In this document: positions 33,900-43,813 of the stretch, one piece after another
Layout: each line of letters starts with the position of its first letter
Position numbering within the stretch: position 1 is the stretch's first letter
Assembly: GCA_032716605.1 (NCBI GenBank)
Contig: CM064545.1
Coordinates: 7,032,463 to 7,096,462, forward strand
DNA: 64,000 nt
Reading direction: 5' to 3'
Source: Paralithodes platypus
Lineage: Eukaryota > Arthropoda > Malacostraca > Decapoda > Lithodidae
Program-made: the position numbers and the translations under genes
Notes under the pieces: generated by a model
The model's database searches: none
Told to the model about the DNA's origin: nothing
What the model saw: the letters and a program-made list of their open reading frames with translations, nothing else

Positions 33900-34368
33900 T
33901 TATTTTGCGGGATAATTGGATGCAAACCTCACAAAGCATCATATTATATTGTTTTTTAGTTGTTTAACATTTATTTTCATGATAATGCCGTTATGAAGAA
34001 CTTAATTAAAGAAAGTTTTTATAGTTTTACAGGAATAAATCAATTTCGGCAACGGATATTTTGATTTTCCATGGCTGTTGGTAGGCTTACTGTTTTAATT
34101 TAATTATATTTGAATAGAATATGGCATTGTACATGTTTAGACATAAAAATGAAGTTCCTAGGTGTCCTATAAGCTGAGATATAGGTCAAAACGTATATCA
34201 CATTGTTAGCCTTCGCTGGGTCTGATTTTAGCGGGGTGCCCATGTTCAAGTGGAGATTTGAGAAGTTTCGCAAGAGAAACGACCGAGCAGGCCTCTTGAT
34301 TATTGAACTAGAGGCATCAAAGAAATACAAAAATGAGGTCTGCCGAGTGTATTAAGTGGTGTCAGGTA
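33900..34368 (-). repeat. Right terminal inverted repeat of element A
   Basis: This is the reverse complement of 27186-27681. The outer end reads GGTGTCAGGT. Both TIRs keep a similar ~45-residue open stretch pointing inwards, which I attribute to the arms being copies of each other. Confidence 0.92.
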
Positions 34369-34964
34369 ACTCCTAAAATAAGGCTCTTTTTTAATAAGGC
34401 TCGTTGGAGCCGTAAACATTGATGGGGATTAGAAATGCAATAATAATTTACTGTAGAGTTCTGATGGATTTGAAAGTATGATTAATTTGGCTATATGTAT
34501 TTATATATGCAATATGACTATATTTTAGTTGTTAATTTGCTAAATAAAGATGTTTATGGGTGTAACTTCCTTATAGCCTGAAACGTGCAAGTGGTCAATT
34601 TGTGTTCTAAATATACCAATATATCGTAAGTTGTAATGCTAATTTATTTATTTAACTCAAATATTGTGATTGGGAAACGATGTTCCTTACTTGTTAGATC
34701 ATTGATTACGAATGTACCGTTTCACCCTTCCTGAAATTGCCATGTTTGTGTTTTTGTTATCACTATCGACATAATATTATGATTTTTCGATATACAATGC
34801 AAAATGTCATGTTCAATACATACCTCATAGATTGTAACAAAACTGTACCCGTTAAAAATCTCTGACCAGAGAGTTTTCCATAGTCGTAGTTAGGTGTAGG
34901 CTGTACACTCGAACACACTCAACTATTGTTTCAGAAAGGCTTGGTGCCTAAATGAACAATGTTA
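34369..34964. other. No gene recognised
   Basis: AT-rich flank with no motif. Confidence 0.4.
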
Positions 34965-35075
34965 GAAGCATTACTGGGATATTAGCGAGTTGAGAAGATG
35001 ATTAATGCATATTAGAAATAAAACTGGAGATAGGACAGAACCTTGAGGAACAGCAGAGTTGATAGGTTGATTGAA
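34965..35075 (-). pseudogene. LINE RT relic (short)
   Basis: On the minus strand the sequence reads VPQGSVLSPVLFLICIN, the block just before the RT catalytic site. About 35 residues survive. It closely resembles the relic at 50090-50165. Confidence 0.6.
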
Positions 35076-35414
35076 GATATGCGTGCTCAGCCGTCTCAGT
35101 GGGTTCTTTACTCTTGTACATCATGCATAATTTTTGTAATTGTCCGTAACAACAAAGGTATAACATTCGACTATGAATTTATTTCAGTTTGTTGTCATTG
35201 TAATTTTCAAGTTAATAATATAATGTAATAAACTTTACAAATGAGCTTAAATACAGCTACGAACTTATACCGAAAACAAAACTTTAACACTAAAATACAA
35301 AAAGCTTGTATATCTTTTGTATAATATACAATCAAAATATGTATATACTGTAGAATATACAATAGCATTTTTGCACATGTTAGCACTCGAATAAACTGGT
35401 GGTCTAATATTTGT
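35076..35414. other. No gene recognised
   Basis: AT-rich spacer; the 61-residue frame at 35043-35228 overlaps the LINE relic on the wrong strand and is rejected. Confidence 0.4.
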
Positions 35415-35990
35415 GTGAGCGGATGAGTGGTGTAGTTCAGTGGTGTGGGTGAGTGGTGTAGTTAAGTGGTGTGGATGAGTGGTGTAGGTGAGTGGTGTAG
35501 TTAAGTGGTGTGTAGTTAAGTGGTGTGGGTGAGTGGTGTAGTTAAGTGGTGTGGGTGAGTGGTGTAGTTAAGTGGTGTGGATGAGTCGTGTAGCTAAGTG
35601 GTGTGGATGAGTGGTGTAGTTAAGTGTGTGGAAGAGTCGTGTAGCTAAGTGGTGTGGATGAGTGGTGTAGTTAAGTGGTGTGGGTGAGTGGTGTAGTTAC
35701 GTGGTGTGGATGAGTCGTGTAGCTAAGTGGTGTGGGTGAGTGGTGTAGTTAAGTGGTGTGGGTGAGTGGTGTAGTTAAGTGGTGTGGATGAGTGGTGTAG
35801 TTAAGTGGTGTGGGTGAGTGGTGTAGTTAAGTGGTGTGGATGAGTGGTGTAGTTAAGAGGTGTGGATGAGTGGTGTAGTTAAGTGGTGTGGGTGAGTTGT
35901 AGTTAAGTGGTGTGGGTGAGTGGTGTAGTTAAGGGGTGTGGGTGAGTGGTGGGGGGGTGAGACGTGGGTGAGTGGTGTAGGTGGATTTGA
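35415..35990. repeat. 26-bp minisatellite of two 13-bp half-units
   Basis: About 22 units in ~575 bp. The unit joins GTGGTGTGGGTGA and GTGGTGTAGTTAA (13 bp each). Variant units (TGGATGAG, CGTGTAGC) recur in blocks near 35580-35730, indicating higher-order duplication. Confidence 0.9.
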
Positions 35991-36539
35991 GTATATTTTG
36001 GTGAGAGGCACTTAGGGATTTTGTGCGGGATATTGTGTGTATAACATTCAATATGTTTGAGTGAGCTTTCATATTAAAATACAATATTAATTGATATATG
36101 TGAAGTTCATATTCTATATCCATTTTATACAAATCAAAACATTATTATTGTATACAACTAGCATAACTTACCAATGCATTTAGTTTCTATAAACACTAAA
36201 CTTGACCAATCCTCCTACAAAACATTCAGAACTGTTTACAACAAGCTTTAGAATTATTGAGTGAAACTGCACGGTAATTGCGTTTGCCCTACGAGCCTCC
36301 ATTAAATGAGTTTTGTTGGCCGGGCGTTAGTTTACGAACCTTTATGTAATTTGTAATGGCTGAAAAAGATATGTGTAGATAGTAAATGGAATATAGAGCA
36401 AAGTGGATTCAAAGGCAATATATCGGATAAGATACCAATCCCTTCCATTATCCAATAATGCTGTAACCCCAGTACTATAATATAGCAGTTCGATGATGTA
36501 TTTGTTGTGACAGCATATGATAGAACTGAATGGACGAAT
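35991..36539. other. No gene recognised
   Basis: AT-rich DNA between the minisatellite and the LINE 3' end. Confidence 0.4.
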
Positions 36540-36547
36540 TTTGTTAG

Positions 36548-36780
36548 GAGTACAAAGTACAAAGGAGTACAAAGGAAATCAAGCAACAACAGATCTAGTG
36601 ACCCTTCTAGGTTGCTTGTCCTCCAAAACACTGAGGATCAAGTGTCCAAACAGTGGTTTAAAGTGGGTAAGGGAACATTGGAAAGGGAATTACTGCCCTG
36701 GAACTAATGTCCGTGGCAGGATTAGGAAGTTAGTAGGGGACAGATGGGTTAGTAACTGAGGGGGGGATAAAATAAAGTTA
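36548..36780 (-). repeat. 3' UTR and tail of the CR1-like LINE
   Basis: It follows the ORF2 stop. On the plus strand the tail reads as AGTACAAAGGAGTACAAAGG. Similar blocks near 5190-5300 and 62095-62215 look like 5'-truncated copies of the same or a related family. Confidence 0.6.
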
Positions 36781-39240
36781 TTAATTTACAAATGCAGTCA
36801 GTCGCGGGTTTGATGCGAGATATTTGTCTAGGCGGAGTTTAAATGAATCAACGGTGATGCAGTCTATAACGTTTCGGGGAAGCCCATTCCACAAGTTGAC
36901 AACTCGATTGAAGAAGAAATTCTTAGATTCGTGTGAGTTAAAAGATTTACCAATAATTTTGCAACCGTTTCCCCGCGTGTAATTAGATTGGTCGATAGTG
37001 AAGTACTTACTACAGTTCATATTGTCGATGCCTTTGATGATTTTGAACACTTGAATTAAGTCACCTCTTAATCTGCGCTGGGTTAAAGGAAATAGATTTA
37101 ATTCTCTAAGACGCTCTTCGTATGGTTTGTTCTTTAGGCTAGGTATAATTTTGGTAACTCTACGTTGAACTCGTTCTAGCTTGTTTATATCTTTTTGGTA
37201 ATAAGGGCACCAGGATTGAACGCAGTATTCCAGAAGAGGGCGGACTAAGGAATTGTAAAGGGTTAGGATAACTTCTTTGGATTTATTCTCAAATGACCTG
37301 CCTATAAAGCCAATTATTTTGTTTGCCTTCTTAACAACTTCTGAACATTGTTGACTCGGTTTTAGGTTACTCGATATTGTTACTCCCAGATCGGTTTCTC
37401 TGTTTACATTCTTAAGCTGAGTGCCATTCATCGAATAGTTTGCTTTCTCATTTAGGTATCCGATATGTAGTACTTTACATTTATCCGCATTGAAACTCAT
37501 TTGCCAAATTTGGGCCCAACATGACAATTTATCTAGATTGTGTTGCATATCGTCAACTTGTTCTTTTGAGAGTACGCTATTTGCAATTTTTGTATCGTCA
37601 GCAAATTTTGAGATTGTACAGGTGAGACCCTCATCTATGTCGTTGATGTAAATTAGAAAGAGAATTGGTCCTAGTACCGATCCCTGGGGTACCCCGCTAC
37701 TTACATTGGTCCATTTAGATGCCTTACCGTTTATGACTACTCTTTGCTTTCTGTCGCTGAGCCAATTTTCTATCCATTTCAACACACTGTCTTGTATTCC
37801 ATGCGCTTCTAGTTTTAGCAGTAAACGTTTGTGGGGAACTTTGTCAAAGGCCTTTTGAAAATCAAGGTATATAATATCTACAGCTTTACTCTCATCGTAG
37901 AGGTTGAGGTTGAGGATATCGTGGAAGAAGTCTAAGAGGTTTGTTAAACAGGAACGTTTTTTACGAAAGCCGTGTTGAGTATCTTTAAGTATGTTATTTT
38001 CCTCTAAGTGATTTACGAGTCTGTCTCGTATGACCGTTTCTAGCATTTTACATACAACTGAGGTTAAGCTAATTGGACGATAGTTACTGGGTAGGGATTT
38101 GCTGCCTTTTTTTAATATCGGTGTTACGTTGGCTAGCTTCCACTGATCAGGCATAGTTCCAGACTGCAAGGATTTATTGAATAGTAATGTCAGTGGTTTG
38201 GAGAGCTCATCCTTAGCTTCCTTTAGAACTCTAGGCGAGATTGTATCAGGTCCAGGCGTTTTATTTACCTTGAGTTTATCTAAACAATTCAATACTTCTC
38301 TCTCTGTAACGGTGATATTGCTTAGAACATCTGAATTATCAATCTGAATCGGCGATGGTGTAGGGATATCACTGAGGTCTTCTGTTGTAAAAACTGATGC
38401 AAAGAAGGTATTGAGGGCATTACTCATTTGTACTTCGTCTTTGGTGTATTCTCCATTTTCATCGACTAACGGTCCAACAGTTGAAGTAACTACTTTTTTC
38501 TTTCTGATATAACTATAGAATTCTTTTGGGTTTGTTTTACTTTGATTCGCAATATGTAACTCTAAGGTCTTTTTACTTTGCTTAATTAACTTTTTGGCTT
38601 TGCGTCGTAGCTCTACAAATTTCAGCCGTTCTTCGTCATTTTGAGAGGATTTTAATCTATCATTAGCAAATTTTTTAGCAAGCAGGCAGTTTGAAATGTC
38701 TTTATTCCACCATTTGGGCTTATTATTATGGCCTGGACGCCGTATTTTCGATGGTATGCAGTCTTGCACTGCTTTTAGGTAAGTGGCTTCGAATAACTTC
38801 CAAGATGTATTGATGTCGTTATTGTGAATTAAAAAGCTCCAGTCAGTTTCTTTAAACATAGCTCTAAGTTTATGGAAGTTTGCTTTCTTGAAATTAGGGA
38901 CTTTTTCGATGCTACTATTTTGTTCATTACTAGTAAACTTTAAAGTGAAAGTTATCGTACGATGGTCGCTGTTACTGAATTCATCACCAACATTCAAATT
39001 CTCTATTAATTCTTCTTTTGTTGCAAGTACAATGTCAAGAACGTTATTACCACGGGTCGGCGTTCGAACAAATTGATAAAGCGAACTCTCTTGCAAGTTT
39101 GTATACAAGTCATGTCCGGAGTGTGAAGTAAGAGTATCGCCCCACTTGGTCACAGGTAAATTAATGTCGCCAAAAATTACGGTATCTTGTGAGTTACTTA
39201 CATCTGCAATTTGTTCGTAAATTTCTCGGTCAGTTTGCAC
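36781..39240 (-). CDS. CR1-like LINE ORF2, main part (EN C-terminal half, RT)
   Basis: Open for 819 residues. It starts inside the EEP endonuclease (VIFGDINLP, then FSNSDHRTITF near residue 90). Reverse transcriptase follows with LPSNYRPISLTSVVCKML, TQHGFRKKRSC, YLDFQKAFDKVPH, SGVPQGSVLGPILFLIYIND and the catalytic FADD (complement of 37594-37605). A thumb and C-terminal region rich in basic residues follows (ERVQRRVTKI, then LWNGLPRNVI). The N-terminal part of the protein is in another frame at 39230-39664, so one indel near 39240 separates the halves. The product nicks target DNA and copies element RNA at the nick. Confidence 0.9.
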   Translation of the reverse strand: MQTDREIYEQIADVSNSQDTVIFGDINLPVTKWGDTLTSHSGHDLYTNLQESSLYQFVRTPTRGNNVLDIVLATKEELIENLNVGDEFSNSDHRTITFTLKFTSNEQNSSIEKVPNFKKANFHKLRAMFKETDWSFLIHNNDINTSWKLFEATYLKAVQDCIPSKIRRPGHNNKPKWWNKDISNCLLAKKFANDRLKSSQNDEERLKFVELRRKAKKLIKQSKKTLELHIANQSKTNPKEFYSYIRKKKVVTSTVGPLVDENGEYTKDEVQMSNALNTFFASVFTTEDLSDIPTPSPIQIDNSDVLSNITVTEREVLNCLDKLKVNKTPGPDTISPRVLKEAKDELSKPLTLLFNKSLQSGTMPDQWKLANVTPILKKGSKSLPSNYRPISLTSVVCKMLETVIRDRLVNHLEENNILKDTQHGFRKKRSCLTNLLDFFHDILNLNLYDESKAVDIIYLDFQKAFDKVPHKRLLLKLEAHGIQDSVLKWIENWLSDRKQRVVINGKASKWTNVSSGVPQGSVLGPILFLIYINDIDEGLTCTISKFADDTKIANSVLSKEQVDDMQHNLDKLSCWAQIWQMSFNADKCKVLHIGYLNEKANYSMNGTQLKNVNRETDLGVTISSNLKPSQQCSEVVKKANKIIGFIGRSFENKSKEVILTLYNSLVRPLLEYCVQSWCPYYQKDINKLERVQRRVTKIIPSLKNKPYEERLRELNLFPLTQRRLRGDLIQVFKIIKGIDNMNCSKYFTIDQSNYTRGNGCKIIGKSFNSHESKNFFFNRVVNLWNGLPRNVIDCITVDSFKLRLDKYLASNPRLTAFVN

Positions 39241-39664
39241 TGATTGAGCTGGAAGGTCTGTATATTAATGCAACTATTATTTTTGTACCTTTATTATTCT
39301 TTATTAGCACAAAAGATGCGTTGACGTTCACAATTTGAGGTTTTGACAAGAGGGTAGGGTTAAGACTTTCTTTGATATAAAGTAAAACGCCACCTCCATT
39401 TCGATTTATTCGGCTTTCCTCAAACATTACATAACCGGGAAGTGAATACTCTGCTAAAAAGTCTCTATCTTCTGTATTGAGCCAAGATTCTGTTATGCCA
39501 ATCACATCATAATTTTCTGTAAACACTAGCTCCTCTAAATCTGAAAATGTATTGTGTATGCTACGAGCGTTTGCATAGAAAACCTTTAAATTTTTTATTT
39601 TAGAACTCACGGAACGCTCTTTAATAATATTTTTGGTTCTTGTCGGATCTACATTTATGTTCAT
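39230..39664 (-). pseudogene. CR1-like LINE ORF2, N-terminal endonuclease part
   Basis: ATG at 39664. EEP endonuclease blocks: LKVFYANARSI, then VIGITESWL, NRNGGGVLLYIK and IVALIYRPSSS. The frame ends at 39230 because of a single frameshift; without it ORF2 would be about 960 residues. Confidence 0.88.
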
Positions 39665-39783
39665 GGCTGTCCTCGGTCCTCGCTGTCTTCGTTCCTTATC
39701 GCTGGTGGTCCTCGGTTGCCTCTGTATTTTTCTTGGCGTTGGATGATTTATGTCACTGCTGCTTCTTCTCGGATGGCGTTTTT

Positions 39784-40863
39784 TTATCCATGGCTGCGGA
39801 CTGCTTCATGTAGGAGACGACCCATGCGTGCTGAACCCACAGGGTTTAGATGAGTGCCATCCTTGCGGAACAGAGTAGGCTGGTTGTAGAAGTTGTCCCA
39901 GAGGTTGATGAATTCAACTTCTTCCCTCAGACACAAATATTTTAGTCGGCTATTTGTGCTGAAGGCCTTGTCGTAGAATATGTCAGGTGCGTCGATCTTG
40001 GGGAGAATGCCTGAGATGATGATATTCCTTGACTTGTTTTTGTAGTGCTGGATCATCTTGCGATATTTCTCCATCAACTCTTCGGATCTGGTGCACATGA
40101 CGTCATTTGAACCAGTATGGATGACAAAAAGTTTATTTTCATTTGCATCCTTTGTGGTATCTTCGAAGGCTTCCACAATGTCGTCCAGTCCAGCTCCTGG
40201 GATGCAAAATATTTTTCGTTGATTTGGGACTCTGTCGCAGAACTCTTCGACCTGTCCTCGTAGGATGGAATCCCCAACGAGCCTGGTTTCTTCTGGTTCG
40301 TCTTCCATCTCTACCAATATCTCAAATCTGTTTGACATTGTGACTGGTAGATGAGACCTTTTCTGCGTTGGCCGTGCACCGTTCCTCACTGGTGTAAATC
40401 CGGAAACCTGTGGTGGCGGTACTCTACGTACAGGTCGGGGAGAGGAGTGGTTAGAACGGGGGCGAGGAGTTGGTACTGTTCGTGCTAGCAGGCTTCTTGC
40501 ACGAGGAGTGGGGGAGAGACTAAGGTGAACAGGGCGGCTGTCCTGGTTTGATGTCGGCTCAGGTTCGTCAGAAGCATCTGCTGCAGTGTCTACTGCAGGT
40601 GTTGGATTGTTGGCAGATGACGTTGGGGCGGTGGTGGATGCTGGAGTTGAAACAACTGGAGTTAGTGATACCCCAACGTTGAGTGTTACAAACTCTTGGA
40701 GTGATTCCAGCTTCCTGGTGAGGGCATTGATCTTGTTGTGGGCTTCATCCAATTTTGCTGTCAAATCCTCTCGTTGCTGGCAGAGTCGGCAGACTTGTGG
40801 ATCGGCAGGAGCAAACATGGAAGCACCAAACCTACCGGCGCAGTTCGTACAGGCACGAGGCAT
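39784..40863 (-). CDS. CR1-like LINE ORF1 with zinc finger, coiled coil and SGNH esterase
   Basis: ATG at 40863 (about 359 residues). The N-terminus has a Cys-rich finger (CTNCAGRFG, then VCRLCQQR) followed by a short coiled coil (LTAKLDEAHNKINALTRKL). A Pro/Ser/Thr-rich linker follows. The C-terminal half is an SGNH esterase with the blocks GDSIL (nucleophile Ser), a Gly block at GAGLDD, HTGSNDV (Gly-x-Asn-Asp) and DGTHLNP with the Asp-x-x-His pair, so the catalytic set is complete. CR1-group LINEs are known to carry an ORF1 esterase. It is intact. Confidence 0.88.
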   Translation of the reverse strand: MPRACTNCAGRFGASMFAPADPQVCRLCQQREDLTAKLDEAHNKINALTRKLESLQEFVTLNVGVSLTPVVSTPASTTAPTSSANNPTPAVDTAADASDEPEPTSNQDSRPVHLSLSPTPRARSLLARTVPTPRPRSNHSSPRPVRRVPPPQVSGFTPVRNGARPTQKRSHLPVTMSNRFEILVEMEDEPEETRLVGDSILRGQVEEFCDRVPNQRKIFCIPGAGLDDIVEAFEDTTKDANENKLFVIHTGSNDVMCTRSEELMEKYRKMIQHYKNKSRNIIISGILPKIDAPDIFYDKAFSTNSRLKYLCLREEVEFINLWDNFYNQPTLFRKDGTHLNPVGSARMGRLLHEAVRSHG

Positions 40864-41350
40864 GGTGACGATCACTTTCTTCAGATCACTTCACTCACTT
40901 AAAAACACTTAACTCACTTTAAAAACACTAAACTTACTTTAAAAACACTTCACTCCCTTCAGGTCGCTTCACTTACTTAAATAGGCCTAACCGAAAACAA
41001 AAATGTTGAAATACACACAAATAGGTTATCAGCGGTGATAGCCTAACCGAAAATTAAAACAAAACAAAATTAAATTTGAATACGCAGTGATAGCTGAACC
41101 GAAAACTATATTATGTTTATTTAAACAGAAATAGGCCACCAGGGGTTATAGCCTATTCTAACCGAAAACAAAAATTATTAAATACCGGTACGCAGAAATA
41201 GGCCACCAGCGGTGATAGCCTAATTTAAAATTTAAAAATTGAAGTACAGTACGCAGAAATAGGCCACCAGGGATGATAGCCTAGACTAACCGAAAACAAA
41301 AATAACCAAAACAAAAAAGTATGAAATGTGCAGAAGTAGGCTACCAGGGG
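40864..41350 (-). repeat. 5' UTR tandem repeats of the CR1-like LINE
   Basis: Two kinds of repeat: short units with TTTAAAAACACTT(A/C)ACT near 40896-40955, and about five diverged ~70-90-bp monomers at 40975-41350 sharing AGAAATAGGCCACCAG, GGTGATAGCCTA and ACCGAAAACAAAAA. Monomer arrays in LINE 5' UTRs often carry promoter activity; that function is inferred. Confidence 0.75.
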
Positions 41351-42170
41351 TGATAACCTACCTAAAAAAGCAAAACAAATATATATATATATATAATAGA
41401 ATATGTGACTAAATATACAATTCACCAAATAGAGATTATATAAAAATAAAGTGTAACTGCACACAAGGGGTTAATATACTGTATCAACAGATGGCGCTGG
41501 TGTCACTGTAGGCTAGTCACTAGGAGGAGCACATGAAGATCTTTGCACTCTTTTAAATTACACACCAGGGAGGTGTTCATCCCAGATGTTGTGAAGCAAC
41601 TCTGTTGTGGAAAATGTATAGCAACTGAAGTGAAGCCAATGATTTTGTGGGCTGGTGAATTAATGGTGTTCCGAATGCTAGAGTGCTTGTATTTGGCTGG
41701 CGTTTAGCATAGGTATGCATTCCCTGTCATCTTTGTTCCTCTCCTTATATTTCTTGCTGATTCTCCCTACACCCTTTAGGGAGTGCGGGTTTGGCTACTG
41801 ACTGACTGTCTGTAATACAGGTGACAATGTTACACAAGAACATCCGTAAATAGCAATGATAGCATATCATTTAATAAAATATTGTTTGAAGTAGTGAGAG
41901 CGTGGCAGAGTGATAATATTACACAGATTGTTGTATAATATTTGTATAATTATTGAATGACCGAGTATGATTGAGGCTTCGAATCATTAAGGAGGCATTC
42001 ATATTATTGTAGTGCTGCCAACTAGATATGTGTAAGGTAAACAGTGAAGCTGGGTAGATGTGAATAAAAGGGATTCATGAAGCAGTTGAGTGAATGAATA
42101 ACACTGTTTATGAGTTTCGTTTCTTTATAGTTACTCTTGACTAAGTTATGTGTTATGTTAAATTTAGTGA
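41351..42170. other. No gene recognised; (AT)n at about 41380-41396
   Basis: Flank between two LINEs. It has no coding signal that I can support. Confidence 0.4.
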
Positions 42171-42280
42171 GAGTTCATGTTCAATAGCCACCTCTGTACT
42201 ATACGCACCTACCTCTGTAATATTAAAATAAAATATTATGTCTGCTGTCTTTCTGTTACCATAACCTCAAGATATCACGA

Positions 42281-43813
42281 TTGTCAACAAATATCCATCC
42301 TAATCCATTCCAACCCCCATCTCCTGCTCCCCAATCCGCCCCCCCACCTCACCCATCCCAACCCCCAGCCCCTCCCTCAGCCCCCCCCCCCCCCCCCCCC
42401 CCACCCCCCCCCCCTCCTCGTGCAGCAGCACCCAACATACATCGTGCACATAACATTAATATTCTCCAATTGAACATAGATGGCATCAACACAAAGAAAC
42501 ACGAACTCTCACACTTCATCAAACAACACAACATACACATTACCATCTCACAAGAAACAAAACTCCGCACAACACAAAAAACACCCACATTTCATAATTT
42601 CACCACCATCAGACAAGACCGGGCTGTCGGCCGGGGCGGTGGACTCATCACCCTGGTACACAAAGAAATATCATACATAATAACCAGTGTACAAACCAAA
42701 TCCCTCCTCCCCCCAAATGATAACACAACAGAAATACAATCAATTAAAATACGCACTGGCAACACCTCCAACATAACCATCATAATCACATACATCCCTC
42801 CCCAAACATCTCCTACAGTACCAAATGAATACAGACCACACTTACAACACATCACAAACACCCCACACCTCATCCTGGGTGGTGACTTCAACGCCAAGAC
42901 GTCGGCCTGGTTTGTCGACAACCCCGACACAGACAGAGGGCTGGTACTACAAAACCAAGCAGATAACCTCATCATCCTTAACGACATCCATCAACATACC
43001 CATATTCCTCACCAAGCCCTCTATAACCCATCATCTCCAGACATCACCTTTTGCTCCCCAGAACTCGCCCCCACAACATCCTGGAGGGTGGTCAGAACCT
43101 TAGTCTCGGACCACCTCCCGATCATTATCACCACCAAAACCAGACTCACCCCAGCTAGCCACAAACACACATACACCAATTATAAAAGAGCTAACTGGGA
43201 AGCATTCACAAATGAGACAGAACAACACTTCACAACTCTAAACAGTACACCCATCACTAACATCAACAATGCTGTACACATACTCAATAAAACTATCCAA
43301 AACGCTGACAAGAAACACATTCCAAGAGGTAACAGAAAAAGACACAACCCCAACTTCACACCAGAAATTCAAAACCTCATCAGACAATGCGACATACTGA
43401 AACACTCCCCAGCACCCCACACACAAGACATCACACAACAAATTCAAGCACTCAACACCCAAACTAACAACAAAATACAAGAACAACAAAAACTAAATTG
43501 GAATAACTTCCTACAAACACTTGATCACAAAACAAACCCCAAAAAACTCTACAAAACACTAAACAGCATCACACTTTCCAACAGCAACACAACACAATCA
43601 GATGCTGCGATCACAACAACAGACTCTACTCCTTCATGTAAACAACAAGCAAACACTCTCATCAATCACTTCTCACATGTCAGCCACCTAAAACCTCACA
43701 AAGACGACCGACGTGTCATCCGACGTAAGAGACAATTCCCCACAGACCCTTCACCAATCACCAGACAAAGCATATCATCAACAATCTCAAGCACTCACCC
43801 GCCTGTGGCCTAG
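42281..43813 (+). pseudogene. I/Nimb-type LINE ORF2: endonuclease and linker
   Basis: Open for about 510 residues with no clear ATG; the frame begins in a Pro-rich stretch encoded by the C run. EEP blocks: INILQLNIDGI, then ISQETKLR, GRGGGLITLVH, LGGDFNAKTSAW near 42874 and VSDHLPIIITT near 43105. An Asn/Thr/His-rich linker follows. The frame breaks near 43800 at the start of RT. Codon usage is strongly A/C-rich on this strand, unlike the other LINEs here. Confidence 0.85.
42378..42416. repeat. Poly(C) tract inside the LINE frame
   Basis: About 35 of 39 bases are C, in two runs. It encodes poly-proline in the LINE frame and is a likely slippage or assembly-error point. Confidence 0.85.

Larger units (their letters stand above)
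27186..34368 (+). mobile_element. Academ-like DNA transposon with ~0.48 kb TIRs (element A)
   Basis: The 7.18 kb unit is bounded by long inverted repeats (27186-27681 and about 33900-34368) with outer ends ACCTGACACCACTTAATACA. Between them lies one decayed gene, roughly 1,500 residues, with N-terminal zinc fingers, a DDE-like core, a FEN1/XPG-like nuclease and a C-terminal CXC domain. A 413-bp intron is present. Transposons of the Academ superfamily are known to couple a DDE transposase to an XPG-type nuclease in some lineages; this is my best match, from memory. I could not find a matching target duplication beside the TIRs (left flank ends ATGA, right flank starts AACT). The gene is broken by two frameshifts, two stops and a nested MITE. 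Confidence 0.8.
36540..41350 (-). mobile_element. CR1-like LINE, near full length
   Basis: Minus-strand element with, from 5' to 3', a tandem-repeat 5' UTR (about 41350-40880), an esterase-type ORF1 (40863-39784), an EN-RT ORF2 (39664-36781, one frameshift near 39240) and a 3' UTR ending in short tandem copies of a CCTTTGTAC-type repeat (about 36545-36580). Short 3' terminal repeats instead of poly(A) are typical of CR1 elements. It is the most complete LINE in the window. Confidence 0.85.

Noticed and set aside
23914..34368. One large composite transposon joining the 3 kb element and element A
   Set aside because: Their inverted ends do not match each other and each pair is complete on its own.
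35415..35990. CRISPR-like array
   Set aside because: The repeats are contiguous 13/26-mers with no unique spacers, in a eukaryotic genome.
36507..36759. Plus-strand frames over the CR1 3' UTR
   Set aside because: They lie antisense to the LINE 3' UTR and have no homology I can recognise.
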